A DNA stretch of 64,000 nucleotides from Quercus robur. Its lineage: Eukaryota; Streptophyta; Magnoliopsida; Fagales; Fagaceae. The position numbers and the translations under genes were made by a program. Location: contig NC_065535.1 of the NCBI RefSeq assembly GCF_932294415.1, positions 11,006,282 through 11,070,281 on the forward strand, written 5' to 3'. The notes beneath the pieces were generated by a model. The model was not told the origin of the DNA. It did no database searches and saw nothing but the letters and a program-made list of their open reading frames with translations. Below are positions 50,054 to 61,985 of this stretch, piece by piece (positions within the stretch are counted from its first letter, which is position 1; each line of letters begins with the position of its first letter).

Positions 50054-53000
50054 ATGCTTTCTCTACCATCGAATCTCAACCTACGCTTTCATAACAATAC
50101 CTTTCTCTCTTCTCGAATACTCCCCCAAAGGTATTATTATTCCATTTACTCTTTTTTTTTTTTTTTTTTAGTTGAAAAAAAAAAAAACTATAACGTTGCG
50201 TTTGGTTGCGTAGAAAAACTGCATGAAAATATTGGAAAAAAAAAGGCAAGAAATGTAATTTGGTTTAGTTTAAACTGGCTTCTCTATTTCGTTTTTCTTA
50301 AGCCTAACTCTTCGCAGCATTGTGACGGTGCTGGAATTAAAGTTTGGTTGGCCGCTGAGAGATTATAGGAAATTTTTAATGCGCCGGAAATCTTACAAGT
50401 TCTCTGAGTTTTGGTTCAATTTCTCTGATTTGAGGTGGTCAAACCAAGCACTAGGGTTTATCTTTTCATTTTAGGTTTCTATAGAAGGAACCTTTGATTG
50501 TGTAGACTTGTCTTTCTCAAATTATGAATATGGATTTTACTACTATAACTATTTGTTAATTTTTTTTTTTTTTTTTTTGATGAGAAAGCCACCAAAATAT
50601 AATCAAAGACCGTTTCTGTAATTAGAGTGGCTGGTCATATTGCTGAGGTTTGCTTTAGGAATGCCAGATTTCTAAATTTTGGTTACATGATTAGGAATTT
50701 CAAAAATCATCTGATTCATGGCACATTTGTATTTGACGTGTTGTTGATTTGAGAGTTTGTTGATGGCTTATGTTGTTCTAGAGTAGAGTAATTCACATTC
50801 CTAATGCTAAACAAGCCAATTATATTTAATCGTACATCCAGACACACCTCGCTGATGGCAACTGATTTTCTGTTTCTACCCGTTTGAGTAAATTTTTTGT
50901 GATATATACATGCTGATAAATAGTAATGGGGATATGTTTCAATTACATTTTCACTGTATGGATTTTTCTGAAGCTATTTGACACTGAAACTGAAACATGA
51001 CAAAGAACAGCACCTTTCAGTTTATCTTGACAAAACAATAACTGTGTTAAATACGTGAATGTATGCAACAACATAGTTATTTCCATTGAAATCCTTCATT
51101 TCTACAATTGAGTACATTGTTGGGAATTCCTTATACATCATCTTTTGCTTTATTGTTCGTGTCTTCTTATTGCAGTAATACATCCTACAGCAGTCTTATC
51201 TATAGGAATGGTCGGCGCAGAAGCAATTCTGAAAATTTTGTACATTACACAATTAAGTGCAGACTTGCTCGGGTGAATGAGTCTCCTTCCTCAAGCCCTG
51301 ATACTTTGATAAAGGAACCCCACAAGTATTTTGATCAGGTTATTATCACAGTCCGTGCGGGAGATGGAGGCCATGGTGCTGTTCTTAACATGCCTAACCC
51401 GAGAGCTGCTAAGCCTCAAGGAAAACAGGACAAGGAGAAGATGTGGAAGAAAAGTGCGTATAAAAGGGACTTTGATGGATCACTTATACTTCCCATGGGT
51501 GGGCATGGAGGAGATGTAGTAATATATGCAGATGAAGGAAAGGATTCATTATTGGAATTTCACAAGAAAGGCCGGTTTAATGCAAAGCGTGGTGGAAATG
51601 TTGATGCAATGGGTGTTTTGACTTCACAATTGCGTAATGGACTTGCCTCACCAACTTTGCGTATAGCTGTGCCTTTAGGTTTGTATGTTATGTTGTTAAC
51701 TTTGTCAAAGATGTTTGGCATATGTAAAAAATGGGAATCATAGTGGAGCTATCCAACATTAAATCTGATTATGTTATGTAAGCAGTGTCCTCCCCTGCCT
51801 TTGTTATTTCCCGATTGAACAGGGATGAGAATTTGATGGGATGGTCAATGCTCATTTACAATTTCTTAAAAAAGTAGCTACTTCTATGTGTATTCTCTTA
51901 TTATCTGGGCTAATGTGACAGGTACGGTTGTGAAACGTAAACGTGGGAAGTTGTTGGCTGATCTAGCGCGTCCAGGTGATGAAATCCTTGTTGCAAGAGG
52001 TGGACAAGGAGGGGTAAGGAAATGCTTTATTTCTACCTTAAGTTAATGATTTTTTTAGTTTTTTTACTTTTGGTCCAAGTCTAAATTTTTATAGCATTTT
52101 TGACTTATTAATTTTTTTTACCTAAGTGATACATGTGGCATATTTGCTGTCTCTTTCTTTCTTTCATTCTCTGGAGTTACACTGTTCTTTGTTGTTAAGT
52201 CATTCTGGTCTGAGATGGCATCATGGTAAAGTTTCAGTTTCTTAGGAGTTCAAGGAGTTTGAACAATAGGCCTGAGAATTCTAAACTTTGCATGCATGTT
52301 CTCTTCAAGGCAACTTTAGTTATTGTCAGAGGGTTCTTTTAAAGAACATATTTTAACTTGTATGCTCAATATTAATGTCAGTTACATATTTTTTTTGGAT
52401 AAATATTAACATGCCATTTACATCTAAGTGTTTTCCCCTTCTGCTCCCCCCAGATTAGCTTGTTAGAAATGCCAGAGCATCGAAGGAAAAAGTTAATGGC
52501 TTTGACTACAAATGTGATGAGAGATGATAGTGATAAGGTAAACATGGTGCTCTTAACCTTCTTTATCTAGTATATTAAGTTTGAAAATTTTGTGTAAGAC
52601 ATTTCCACTGTGGCATGTTCAAGCTCAATCTTTCTTTTTCTTCTTTTTCCTTTACTCCCATTTTTGGGAGAGTCTAATCTAAAATTTTCTTGCCTGAGGA
52701 ATAATGAATTGATCTTCTTGCAAGTTCAATGCCTTATAGGTGGATGAAACCATATATGGATTCTCTAGTGTTCTTCAACTTTTTCAATCAACTATGTCAG
52801 AATTCCTGTCAAATTGGGTTAAGTAATCACATTGATTTGCATGTGTTTATTCTAGTTTTGGCATTGTTCCTGAATTAAAGGAAGCAGGAATTTGGAGGGG
52901 GTGTTAACGAAAGATCTATCATTTAATTTCTTTTGTTATCTTCTAAGCACAGTGACGGTGTACAAAATGTTGAAGACTTGGTTTAATTTAGTTTTAAAAA

Positions 53001-56000
53001 AAGGAAAAAGAGAGTAGAATTCTAGTGTACACATATGTGATAAATTTGTGTCAACCTGACGAAGTATCTTTTTACTCTGCATATAAATAACCTGTTAATA
53101 TATCTCTCTGCATCTCCATGCTCTACTTTTCAAGTCCAATATATATCAGATATGGTAATGTTAACTGTGGCCCCATGATAATGGCAAAAACCATGCTTTT
53201 CTTTCCTTGAAAACACACTAACATGTTCAATAACCATAAATCTGTACCATGTAAGTGGAATGCCTTACCAATGAACTCTAGCTCATGTAAACTTAGGAAG
53301 ATTAGGGTTTGAAAAAGTTTGAACACATCTTTTATTGCTCTTATCCCTAAAAAAATAGGGGCAGTAAACTTTAAGGATTTCAGACCTATAAGTCTACTTG
53401 GAAGTGTATTTAAAATGCTTGCTAAAGTCCTTGCAAACAGATTGAGGAAGGTTACGGGGAATCTTATTTCAATTACTCAAAATGTTTTTCTTCATGGTAG
53501 GCAAATTTTGGATTCAGTTTTGATAGCAAATGAGTGTTTGGACAGCAGGTTGAGGGAAGGGACGCCAGGGGTTATTTGTAAACTTGATCTGGAAAAAGCG
53601 TATGACAGTGTGAATTGGGATTTTTTATTATATGTACTGAGTAGGTGTGGGTTTGGGGCCAAATGGAGGAAGTGGATTCAAGCTTGCATTTCCACAATAA
53701 GATTATCTGTTTTGGTGAATGGTGAGCCTTGTGTTTTTTTTCGAAAGTTCATGGGTTTGTGTCAGGGTGATCCTCTATCTCCTCTATTGTTTGATTTTGT
53801 GATGGAAGCTTTGAGTCTTATGAATTCAAGGGCAGCCAGTGGGGGGTTTTTAAAATGGTTTCTCTGTAAATGGTCATGGCAGGGTTCATAATATAACACA
53901 TTTATTTTATGCAGATGATACTCTTATTATGTGTGATGCTAATCAGAATCAATTAAGGTATCTTCGTTGTACCTTACTGCAATATGAGGCTGTTTCTGGA
54001 TTGAGGATTAGTTTGGGAAAGTCTGAGATGGTCCTAGTGGGGAAGGTCCAAACATGGAAGATTTAGCTGAAAATCTGGGGTGTAAAACTTCTACCCTGCC
54101 AATGAAATATTTAGGGCTCCCTCTAGGAGCCAGTTTCAAAAGTAGAGCTGTTTAGGATGGACTTCTAGAAAGGATGGACAAACGGCTTGCTAGTTGGAAG
54201 AAGATTTATTTGTTGAAAGGTAGAAGGTTAACCCTCATTAAAAGCACACTCTCTAGTCTCCCTACTTATTTTATGTCTCTTTTTCCATTTCTGGTTGCCA
54301 ATCATATGGAAAAAATTCAAATGTATTTCCTTTGGGGTGGTTTGGGTGAGGAGAATAAATTTCACCTGGTTAGGTGGGAGTCTCTGTCTTCCGGTTAATT
54401 GGGGTGGTTTGGGGATTAAAAAGCTTGTTGTGTTTAACCAAGATTTATTAGGCAAATGGTTGTGGTGGTTTGGGGTGGAAACTGATGCTTTTTGGAGGCA
54501 AGTTATAGGGATAAAATATGGTATTTCTAGGGGTGGCTAGTGTACTGATTTGGTGGGAGGGCCCTACAGTGTTAGTTTGTGGAGGTATATAAGCAAGGTT
54601 TGGCCTGAACTTCTGAAAAACATCTCTTTTGAATTGGGAACAGGTCATAAGATTCAGTTTTGGTTGGATATCTGCTGGGGCCATGATTTCTTTTTGGACA
54701 GATTCCTGGACCTTTTTGAAATTTCCAGAAATAAAGAGGTTTTTGTAGCTGAATATTTGGATGGTTCCAATGCTTGTATCCATTGGAATCCTACGTTCAC
54801 TCTGCCTCTCAATGATTGGGAGCTAGAGTCCATGGACTTATTTCTAATGGAGTTATATACTGTAAGGATTAATTTTCCTCAGTAGGATAGACTAATTTAG
54901 AATCCTTCTAAGTCTCCAGGATTTTCAATGAGTTCTTATTATCAGCTTTTGAGGAGAGGTGGGGATGCATTCTTTCCTTGGAGGGCAGTGTGGCGTGTGA
55001 GAGTTCTTCCTTGGGTTGGTTTCTTCATTTGGTCCACTGTGAAAGAGAAGATCTTAACAACTGAAAACCTGCAGAAAAGGGGTTTTGATAATTTCGGATT
55101 GGTGTGTTATGTGTAGATTTGATGGGGAGGATATTGATCATTTTTTTTGATAAGTAAGGATATTGATCATTTATTTTTGCATTGTGGTGTGGCACCTGGA
55201 TTAGGAGTTTTTATTCTCTCTTTTGGGTCTTACTTGGGTGATGCCGAAGGTGCCAGACCTGCTCATTATTTGGTCTGGACTGTGTGGTAAAAAGACTTAT
55301 TTTTACTTTGTGGGGAGCTATTCTGGCTTGTCTTTTGTGGACCATTTGGAGGGAAATAAATTTGAGAGTTTTTAAAGGAACAGAATGTTCGAATGCTTAA
55401 CTGAAATCTCAAATTTTGGGTACTCTGTTTGAGTGGCAGAAGGTGTTTTGCTCTAATGTCTGTTCAGGTTTAGACTTTCTGACCTTTTTGGACAGTTTGG
55501 CTCTTTCCTGAATCTTGGGGCTGTTTTGTTTTTTTCTTTTTCTTTGATGTATTCTTGCTTTTCTTTTCCTTTGGAGTGTCCTTAGTGTACTCCCTGTGTA
55601 CTTTGGCCTCAGCCTTTCTTCTTCTTTTTTGATTTAATAAAGTTTCTTTTCTTACTGATTAAAAAAAGGTTTGTTTTTATTTTTATTTTTATTTTGATAG
55701 GTAATAGAAACTTTGGAAGATTGGGGTTAGATGTGAAGAGAGAGGAGATAGAAAGAGGAGAATGATTAGAAAATAGGTTTATGGCTGAATTGTTTTTTCC
55801 TTCCACTGTAGCATATATTTTTCTCTCTACTCTCTGTTTATGGCTACCAAATTGATTTTTGAACAATTCCTAGGTGATATGCAGAGTTTAATAAATGTTT
55901 TTCCACTTTTCTTTACCCATTACTGCCTAGAACAATGAAAATGAATAATAGAGATGGATAGAGGCTTCAAATTGAAACAACTGCATAAATTTGGGACTTT

Positions 56001-59000
56001 AATTGACAAAATTAAAGTCATAGGACCTAATTTGAAATATGGCATAAGCTTCGGGTCTTTTATGTAATTTCTCCTTATTTTCATTTTTGATTGTTTCTAG
56101 GACCTGCTCAAGTAGAGTAGTATGCCAAAAGCCTTTTAGCTTAACTGGCACTTCTTGGTGTTTCCAATGGAGACGTCCATGGATCAAATCTCCCATCCCC
56201 CATTATAGCTATCGAATTATCAAATATAGTAGAATATTATCTTATCTACATCACTTATATTTGACTTTGTATGGTCGGTCAAAATTTATGAAAGATATGC
56301 CTGCCTTATTGTAGAAATATGTTAAATATTTTCTACTATATTGCAGGTTTTAGTTCTTGGTCAACCTGGGGAGGAGGTTAGTTTGGAGTTGATTCTACGT
56401 GTCGTTGCTGATGTTGGTTTAGTTGTAAGTATTGATCTTTATTTATTTATGCATGTTTTTATCCTGGCTTCTCATTCTTATGAGTTTTGAAGTAATGATA
56501 TTCAGCATTTAATGATGTCTGTATATGACAAAAAGGTCATTGGATTAGTGTCCAGTACTTGTAGTACCAAGAACTTGCAAACTGACTAAAATGGGAAAAC
56601 TTGCTTGGCATTATTTGTCAAACCAGGGTGGTTTGTGTCCTACCTGATCTTAGATTTTCAGACAGTTTTCCTTGTCCTAATTGACCTAATATGATTCAGC
56701 CTTACCCTGAATCTTTGACCAACATGTTCTGAATTTCAAAGGTCTATCCAGTCAATTGTTTAGGGTTGAAGAATATCAATAATACTCTTTTGAGCCTACT
56801 AATAATGTGAGATCCATTTTAACAACATTTAAAGATTCTTTTGAAGTGAGGAATCTAGTTGGACAACAATATCATGCTGGAAGGCTGTGAAGTTTCATTT
56901 ATGTTGAATAATTTGAATGTAGCTTTCCATTTGATTTGAGAGGCTTGAACTTTTTCTGAGGAATATTTCTTGGTTCTGTGATGAGTTGCCTATGTTGTAA
57001 TTGTTGTCAATTTTTGGGAAGGAGATTTTTGTGTGTTACAATCTAGAGATTTTTAATTATAATTATGTAATAAATTGTGGAGTAGAATTGTTGGTAAAGT
57101 GAAAGGTCAAGGAGAAAAGAAAAAGGAAAACCCAACAAAGTTCTTCTTTACATTTCATTATTGCTTTGAAGGTAGCCTTCCCCTATTGATTTAGTTAACT
57201 ATATTTTGCATGTATTTAAGTACAAATGCCTGGAATGGCGGAGTGCTAAAGTATATCAATTATTTCTATAAGGTACTATTATTGACTTTTTTACTAGAGG
57301 TTTACTTGCTCTTGTTGTAGGGACTTCCAAATGCTGGAAAGTCAACCCTTCTTGCAGCTATTACTCTTGCAAAACCTGATATTGCTGATTATCCTTTCAC
57401 AACATTAATGCCAAACCTTGGACGGCTTGATGGTGATCCTAGTTTAGGGGCGGGGATGTACTCATCTGAAGCAACATTGGCTGATTTGCCCGGTCTTATA
57501 GAAGGTGCTCATTTAGGGAAGGTACTGTATGTTTTGTATCTCAAATGTCTGCTTATTATAAAATCTAAAGTTTGCTAAATTTGAAATCTGAATCATCCTT
57601 TAGGGTCTTGGTCGGAATTTCTTGAGGCACCTGAGGAGGACACGGCTATTGGTCCATGTTGTTGATGCAGCTGCTGAAAACCCTGTAAATGACTATCGAA
57701 CAGTAAAAGAAGTATGTGTTTCTTTCTGTAACAATACTAATCATATATTTTCACTAATAGCATTGTTGGCTCCACTTGCTTGCTTGGAAATTTTGGGCTA
57801 TAAACATTGTTGCCATGGATGATGGTTTAAATTAGATGTGTATTAAGCTGGTCCTCGTCATTGATCAAATCCAGATTCATATTTATAATTTGGGTCATTA
57901 TAATTGGGTCTTGTGAGATCAGACTCCTCTAGTTCAGTTGACGCTCATCCTTCATATTTAATTTTAGGTTTTAGTTTTAATTGTAGTTTTGGGCTTTTTT
58001 GTGTCTCTTTCCCTTCTTATGTGTTATTCTTTAAGGGAGTTGCTAAGACAAGGGTTTGAGTTGTAGGTAAAGCTGAGTGGAAAACTAGGATCATGATTCT
58101 TAGCTGCCAATTTTTTAAGGGGAAAAATGATGTTGTCTGGATATTTTTTAGTTTTCTACATTGTAATTATCTATCCCTGTGATTTTTAATGTGAAAAGCC
58201 CATGGAAAAGTTTATTATGCTTGCATTCCTTTATTGTTAACTTTTTAATCTTTCATGCATAAACTCTTTTTAATCTTTCATGTGTAAACTATAGGATTTA
58301 TGGGTTTTGCAGGAATTGCGAATGTACAACCCCGATTACCTTGAAAGACCATACATTGTGGTGCTAAATAAGATTGACCTCCCAGAGGTCTGTGCCTGCT
58401 GTTATTCTTCCTGGTTTGGAAGCCCTGTCCTTAATATTAATCTTGATTTCCTGATGCTATTATTATGCATTCCTATAAAACGTAGGATCTCTTTGGTTTT
58501 TGTTTTATTTGAAGTTCAAGATTTAAGCTGATTACTATTTCAGGCAAGGGATAGGCTTCCATCTTTGACTGAAGAAATTAGGACAATTGGAAGTGATGAA
58601 GTACCTTCAGAGCCAGAAAGAGGCTCTGATGATGATGCTCTTCAATCACTGACCACTGAAGGTGGACATGCAGATGTATCTTCTCCGGGCATTAATAGCA
58701 AAGATAAAAAGGATAAAGAAATCGAGGACTACCCACGCCCCCTTGCTGTTGTAGGAGTTAGCGTTCTGTAAGTTCATTACATTGTTTTTAAATGTTCTTC
58801 CTAATATTTGAACTGTATGTCTTGCCTCATTATGAATTCTGTATAATTATTTTTATTGAATAGTTATATGCTTCCATGAGCCTTGAGTTAAAACTCATGG
58901 CTAAATTCTGTTTGATATTCAGTAGTGTTATGCTTTTTTACTATTTACCTGAACTTTTTTCCCCTTTCCTGTGTATTCTAGATCAATTTTTCTTTCTTGA

Positions 59001-59150
59001 GTGAGTCATTCTATTATCAGTTTAGCACTTCTAGGAGGGGTATCCTAACCATATGCTATTTACGTTGTTTATTGCAGGAAAGGAATCAGGATCAATGAGT
59101 TGTTGAAGGAAATAAGGGCAGGTTTGCGGAAAGTTCAGAGATCCCAATGA
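50054..59150 (+). CDS. OBG: organellar Obg-family GTPase, ten exons
   Basis: Exons 50054-50130, 51176-51678, 51922-52013, 52454-52537, 56347-56424, 57321-57521, 57604-57711, 58313-58387, 58544-58767 and 59078-59150 give 504 residues, all GT/AG in frame. The first 70 residues are Ser-, Asn- and Arg-rich, a transit-type leader (plastid more likely than mitochondrion). The Gly-rich Obg fold spans about 77-270 ([20 protein letters not shown]). G-domain motifs: G1 GLPNAGKST (279-287), G2 PFTT (303-306), G3 DLPGL (333-337), G4 NKID (400-403). An acidic insert (EPERGSDDD) precedes the C-terminal VVGVSVL switch. Obg proteins assist large-subunit ribosome assembly. It is shorter than, and differs from, the roughly 680-residue plastid OBGC; it looks like the second plant Obg type (At1g07620-like, from memory). 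Intron 4 is 3.8 kb because of inserted elements. The ATG at 50054 is chosen because upstream in-frame sequence is microsatellite. Confidence 0.93.
53300..55668 (+). mobile_element. L1-type LINE, 5'-truncated, in intron 4 of the Obg gene
   Basis: It starts inside the reverse transcriptase ([20 protein letters not shown] at about 53325, then [35 protein letters not shown] and [10 protein letters not shown] at about 53910). The zinc-knuckle/RNase H part follows in broken form. The end, TTTCTTTTCTTACTGATTAAAAAAA (last bases a short A-run), is a typical 3' terminus. Several frames are interrupted, so it is dead. It reads in the same direction as the host gene; exon sequence on both sides is intact. 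Confidence 0.85.
55143..55156 (-). mobile_element. 14-bp retro-insertion inside the intronic LINE
   Basis: TTTTTTGATAAGTA, in reverse TACTTATCAAAAAA, lies between perfect 15-bp copies of AGGATATTGATCATT (55128-55142 and 55157-55171). The inserted bases match the usual 3' end of plant L1 elements (TTATCAAAA), so it is a LINE insertion reduced to its last few bases plus tail. Confidence 0.78.
56122..56234 (+). mobile_element. SINE (family D) in intron 4 of the Obg gene
   Basis: Box A-like CTTTTAGCTTAACTGGCAC, then TTCTTGGTGTTTCCAATGG, AGACGTC, box B-like GGATCAAATCTCCC, and AGCTATCGAATTATCAAATA at the end. Flanking copies AGTAGAGTAGTAT and ATATAGTAGAATA are only weakly similar. Confidence 0.65.
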
Positions 59151-59439
59151 AACTTTGGAGTTAAGTGTGGGACCATGAAGTTGGGGCCTTAAAGGCTCCC
59201 ATCAATTGCACTGCCATTTTTCAGCCTCTGGTAAATTTTGGTCCAGCTATCGTTTATACATTGCGAATTGGCATTTTTGTACATTTGTGTCGTGTCTGCA
59301 TATCAATGTATTCTGTGTCTCAACTAGTTTACAAGCTGTGTACAGGTGTTGGTTTGGGTGGTGGAGGTGCAGCTGGGTTAGGGGGTCTTGGGATGATGAG
59401 AATTTTGGGTGGATTCCACATTTAGAATCAATTGCCTTT

Positions 59440-59570
59440 TTAATGTGTGCCCTTAGGGTACACATTAACAAATCCATTTTTGGAAAAGTTTTATTGGGAA
59501 TTGAAAAAATTGTCGATAAAACTTTTTCCAAAATTAGTTTATTAATGTGTGCCCATAGGGCACATATTAG
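59440..59570. mobile_element. MITE with palindromic ends, downstream of the Obg gene
   Basis: Each end is itself a near-palindrome, TAATGTGTGCCCTTAGGGTA (59441-59460, continuing CACATTA) and its counterpart at 59542-59569. Inner arms GGAAAAGTTTTAT and ATAAAACTTTTTCC pair. It may lie in the 3' UTR. Confidence 0.65.
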
Positions 59571-60742
59571 TAAAATCCTATTTATAATTAGCCTAAATGT
59601 AATTAAAATTTTGTGCTACTGTTCCTTCTTTTGAGCTCATCTATATTATTAGTTAACACAAAGATCTTGGACATAACAAAAAATTATAATTGAACTGAAT
59701 GATCCCATATAATTGAGTTGAACGATTCCAAATGTTGATACTAGATTCAGATCGGACTTTGCCTGCTTCCAATAGTGGACACGTGTCCGAATCCTGCCGT
59801 GTCCAGTGAAAATTTTCACTGGACACAAGCCTTTCCCTTCTTTTTTTAAAGCTATATTTTGTAGTTTGATGTGTGGGGGATTCGGGCTGGGTCTGCATTG
59901 TTGCGAGCTGGTCCGACCATTAATCCATGGGGTTTCTAGAAATTGAACAAAATATCTACACAACAATGTAGAATCTAGTACATATATATGCTGTTAACTG
60001 CTAAGAAAAACAGCTGTTCACAGGTTGTGAGCTGTGACATTGTTGTGTTGGTATGCGTTTAAGCTCCGTTCCCACTTCCCAAGTAGAATCTTTCCTTCTT
60101 ACGTGGCTTAATTGAGAGTCATTTTTTGATTCATAGGGGAAAAAAAAAAAAAAAAAAAGTAAAAAGTGTCAACATCAAGGCTCGATGAGTCAATTTACTG
60201 GGGCATCTATCTTGGGAAGGGGCAGTTCCGTTGTTGAAAACTGAAATGTATTTTCCCATAAAAAAAAAAAAAAAACGAGTGTCTAGGTAAATATGCGGGG
60301 GCTCAAACTCCCGAACTGGGATACTGGGTGCCACTGGGCTACACTGGGCTTTGTAGCCCAGTGGCAACTAAAATGTATTTGAGGTTCATAAAATCATAAT
60401 TCAAATAACTATTTTATCTTAGTGGGTTTATCTTGGGGTTGAATTTATAGCTATAACTTTTGAGAGAAGTACCATTGGGTTATAAATTTTATAAGAGTAC
60501 TAGCTTAATGCTATGTCAAATATGACAAATCAAACACCAAAAAATTTCTTACATGAGATATTCTAAACTCTTTGGTTTTTGTATTTAATAACTCATTTGG
60601 ATGAATATTTATAATGTGGTCTCACATTTGATTCTAAAATTAAGAAATAAAACTCTTTAAGAATAAATAATTTAGAATACATGGCGCAAAATTGGAACTC
60701 TAATTTGGAATTGTAATTTGAGTTTCTCTTAACTTCATCTAC

Positions 60743-60786
<44 letters not shown>

Positions 60787-61007
60787 GATTGAATAAACCT
60801 AATGAATAAAAAATAAAAAAATCATATGTGAAAGATAGTAATTCATAAATAAAATATGAAATTGTTATTGAGGAGATTGTTTGTCTAAGCCTATCGATTT
60901 AGGTTACAAAAGCATAAATTTTCCCTTATTTGTTCAATTTAGTTTACCTTTTTATTTAAGGTATGTAATATGTATCTATAGTTCATGTTCAAATCCAAAG
61001 TTGAGAC
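59571..61007. other. spacer with one SINE and a (TTA)n run
   Basis: No gene seen. It holds the SINE at 60254-60365 and an ATT repeat at about 60740-60780. Confidence 0.5.
60254..60365 (-). mobile_element. SINE (family C-like), minus strand
   Basis: In reverse it reads GCCACTGGGCTACAAAGCCC, then a box A-like GTAGCCCAGTGGCACCC, a box B-like GTTCGGGAGTTTGAGCC, and a T-rich tail. The flanks AACTGAAATGTATTT (60239-60253) and AACTAAAATGTATTT (60366-60380) are a 15-bp duplication with one difference. The start repeats the box A motif as a palindrome. Confidence 0.68.
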
Positions 61008-61977
61008 TAGGGGTGGCAAAGTAAGCCTAAACCTATTTGCTCGCCCAAACCTATTTGCCCACCTAAACCCACACACTCTAATTGAACCCAAATTCACTCA
61101 ATTATTAGTTGGGTTAAATGGGCATCAGCCCAATTAAACCCAGTGATTATTGGGTTTTAATTAAAAATCCATTTAACCCCATTTAACCAAAAAACAATAT
61201 ACCTAAATTCAACCCAGTCTTTTCCATAAAAATAAAAAAAAAAAGAAAAAAAGAAAAAGAAAAAGAAAAAAGAAACCCAGCCCTCAAACGTTTCAGGGTC
61301 CATGCCCTTGATGATCTGGCCGAACACGACGTGCTCTCCGTTGACCCACTCGGTCTTGGCGGTGTAGATGAAGAACTAAGATATGTTGGTTCCAAGACCG
61401 GCATTGGCCATGGAGAGGACTCCAGGGCCGGTGTGCTTCTTCACGAAGTTCTCATCGACGAACTTGGTGCCATAGATCGACTCGCCTCTGGTGCCATTTC
61501 CGGCAGTGAAGTCGCCTCCCTGGCACATGAACCTAGGGATCACGTAGTGGAATGACAATCCCTTGTAGTGGAGCGGTTTTCCGGAGCGGCCGACGCCCTT
61601 CTCATTGGTGCGAAGAGCCTAGAAGTTCTTGGCGGTGTAGGGAACCATGTCGGCGTAGAGCTCCATGATGATATAGCCGGTAGGTTGGCCGTCGATGGTC
61701 ATGTCGAAGAAGACCTTAGGGTTGGAAGCCATTGGAGCAGAGATTCGAAGCTTTTTTCTGAAAAATAAAAAATTTAGGGTTTTGAAGAGGGAGAGATGGA
61801 TTTGGGTTAGAAGCAATTCGTTAAACGAGTTTCTTTTTTCTTCATGAAATAATAATTGGGTGGGTTGGGTTGGATTTGGGTTAGAAGCAATTAGTTAAAT
61901 GAGTTTTAATGGGTAAACGAGTTTTATATACCCAACTCAATTATGCCCACCCCAAACCCACCCATTTGACACCCCTA
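61008..61977. mobile_element. hAT-type element carrying a cyclophilin gene fragment (Pack-hAT)
   Basis: 970 bp with inverted ends TAGGGGTGGCAAA and TAGGGGTGTCAAA and the 8-bp flanks GTTGAGAC (61000-61007) and GCTGAGAC (61978-61985). Subterminal sequence on both sides is rich in GGGTT/AACCC motifs. The interior is a broken cyclophilin gene on the minus strand. A direct repeat GGATTTGGGTTAGAAGCAAT (about 61799 and 61872) lies on the 5' side of the captured gene. No transposase. Confidence 0.78.
61285..61732 (-). pseudogene. cyclophilin (peptidyl-prolyl isomerase) fragment, broken
   Basis: From the ATG at 61732 it reads [20 protein letters not shown], then [15 protein letters not shown], a TAG stop where the family has Arg, [51 protein letters not shown], a second TAG where the family has Gln before FF, and [20 protein letters not shown]. 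It ends after GMDPETFEG at about residue 145, without the normal C-terminus of a 172-residue plant cyclophilin. There are no introns, as in many plant cyclophilins, so absence of introns does not prove a retrocopy. There is no poly-A at its 3' side. The loss of the 3' end and the position inside a hAT element favour DNA capture. Not functional. Confidence 0.88.
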
Positions 61978-61985
61978 GCTGAGAC

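Noticed and set aside
61183-61404. Possible poly-A tail of a processed cyclophilin copy (A/G-rich run at about 61228-61275)
   Set aside because: The run is A-rich on the + strand, while the gene is on the minus strand, so it would be poly-T at the gene's 3' side. It is not a retrocopy tail.
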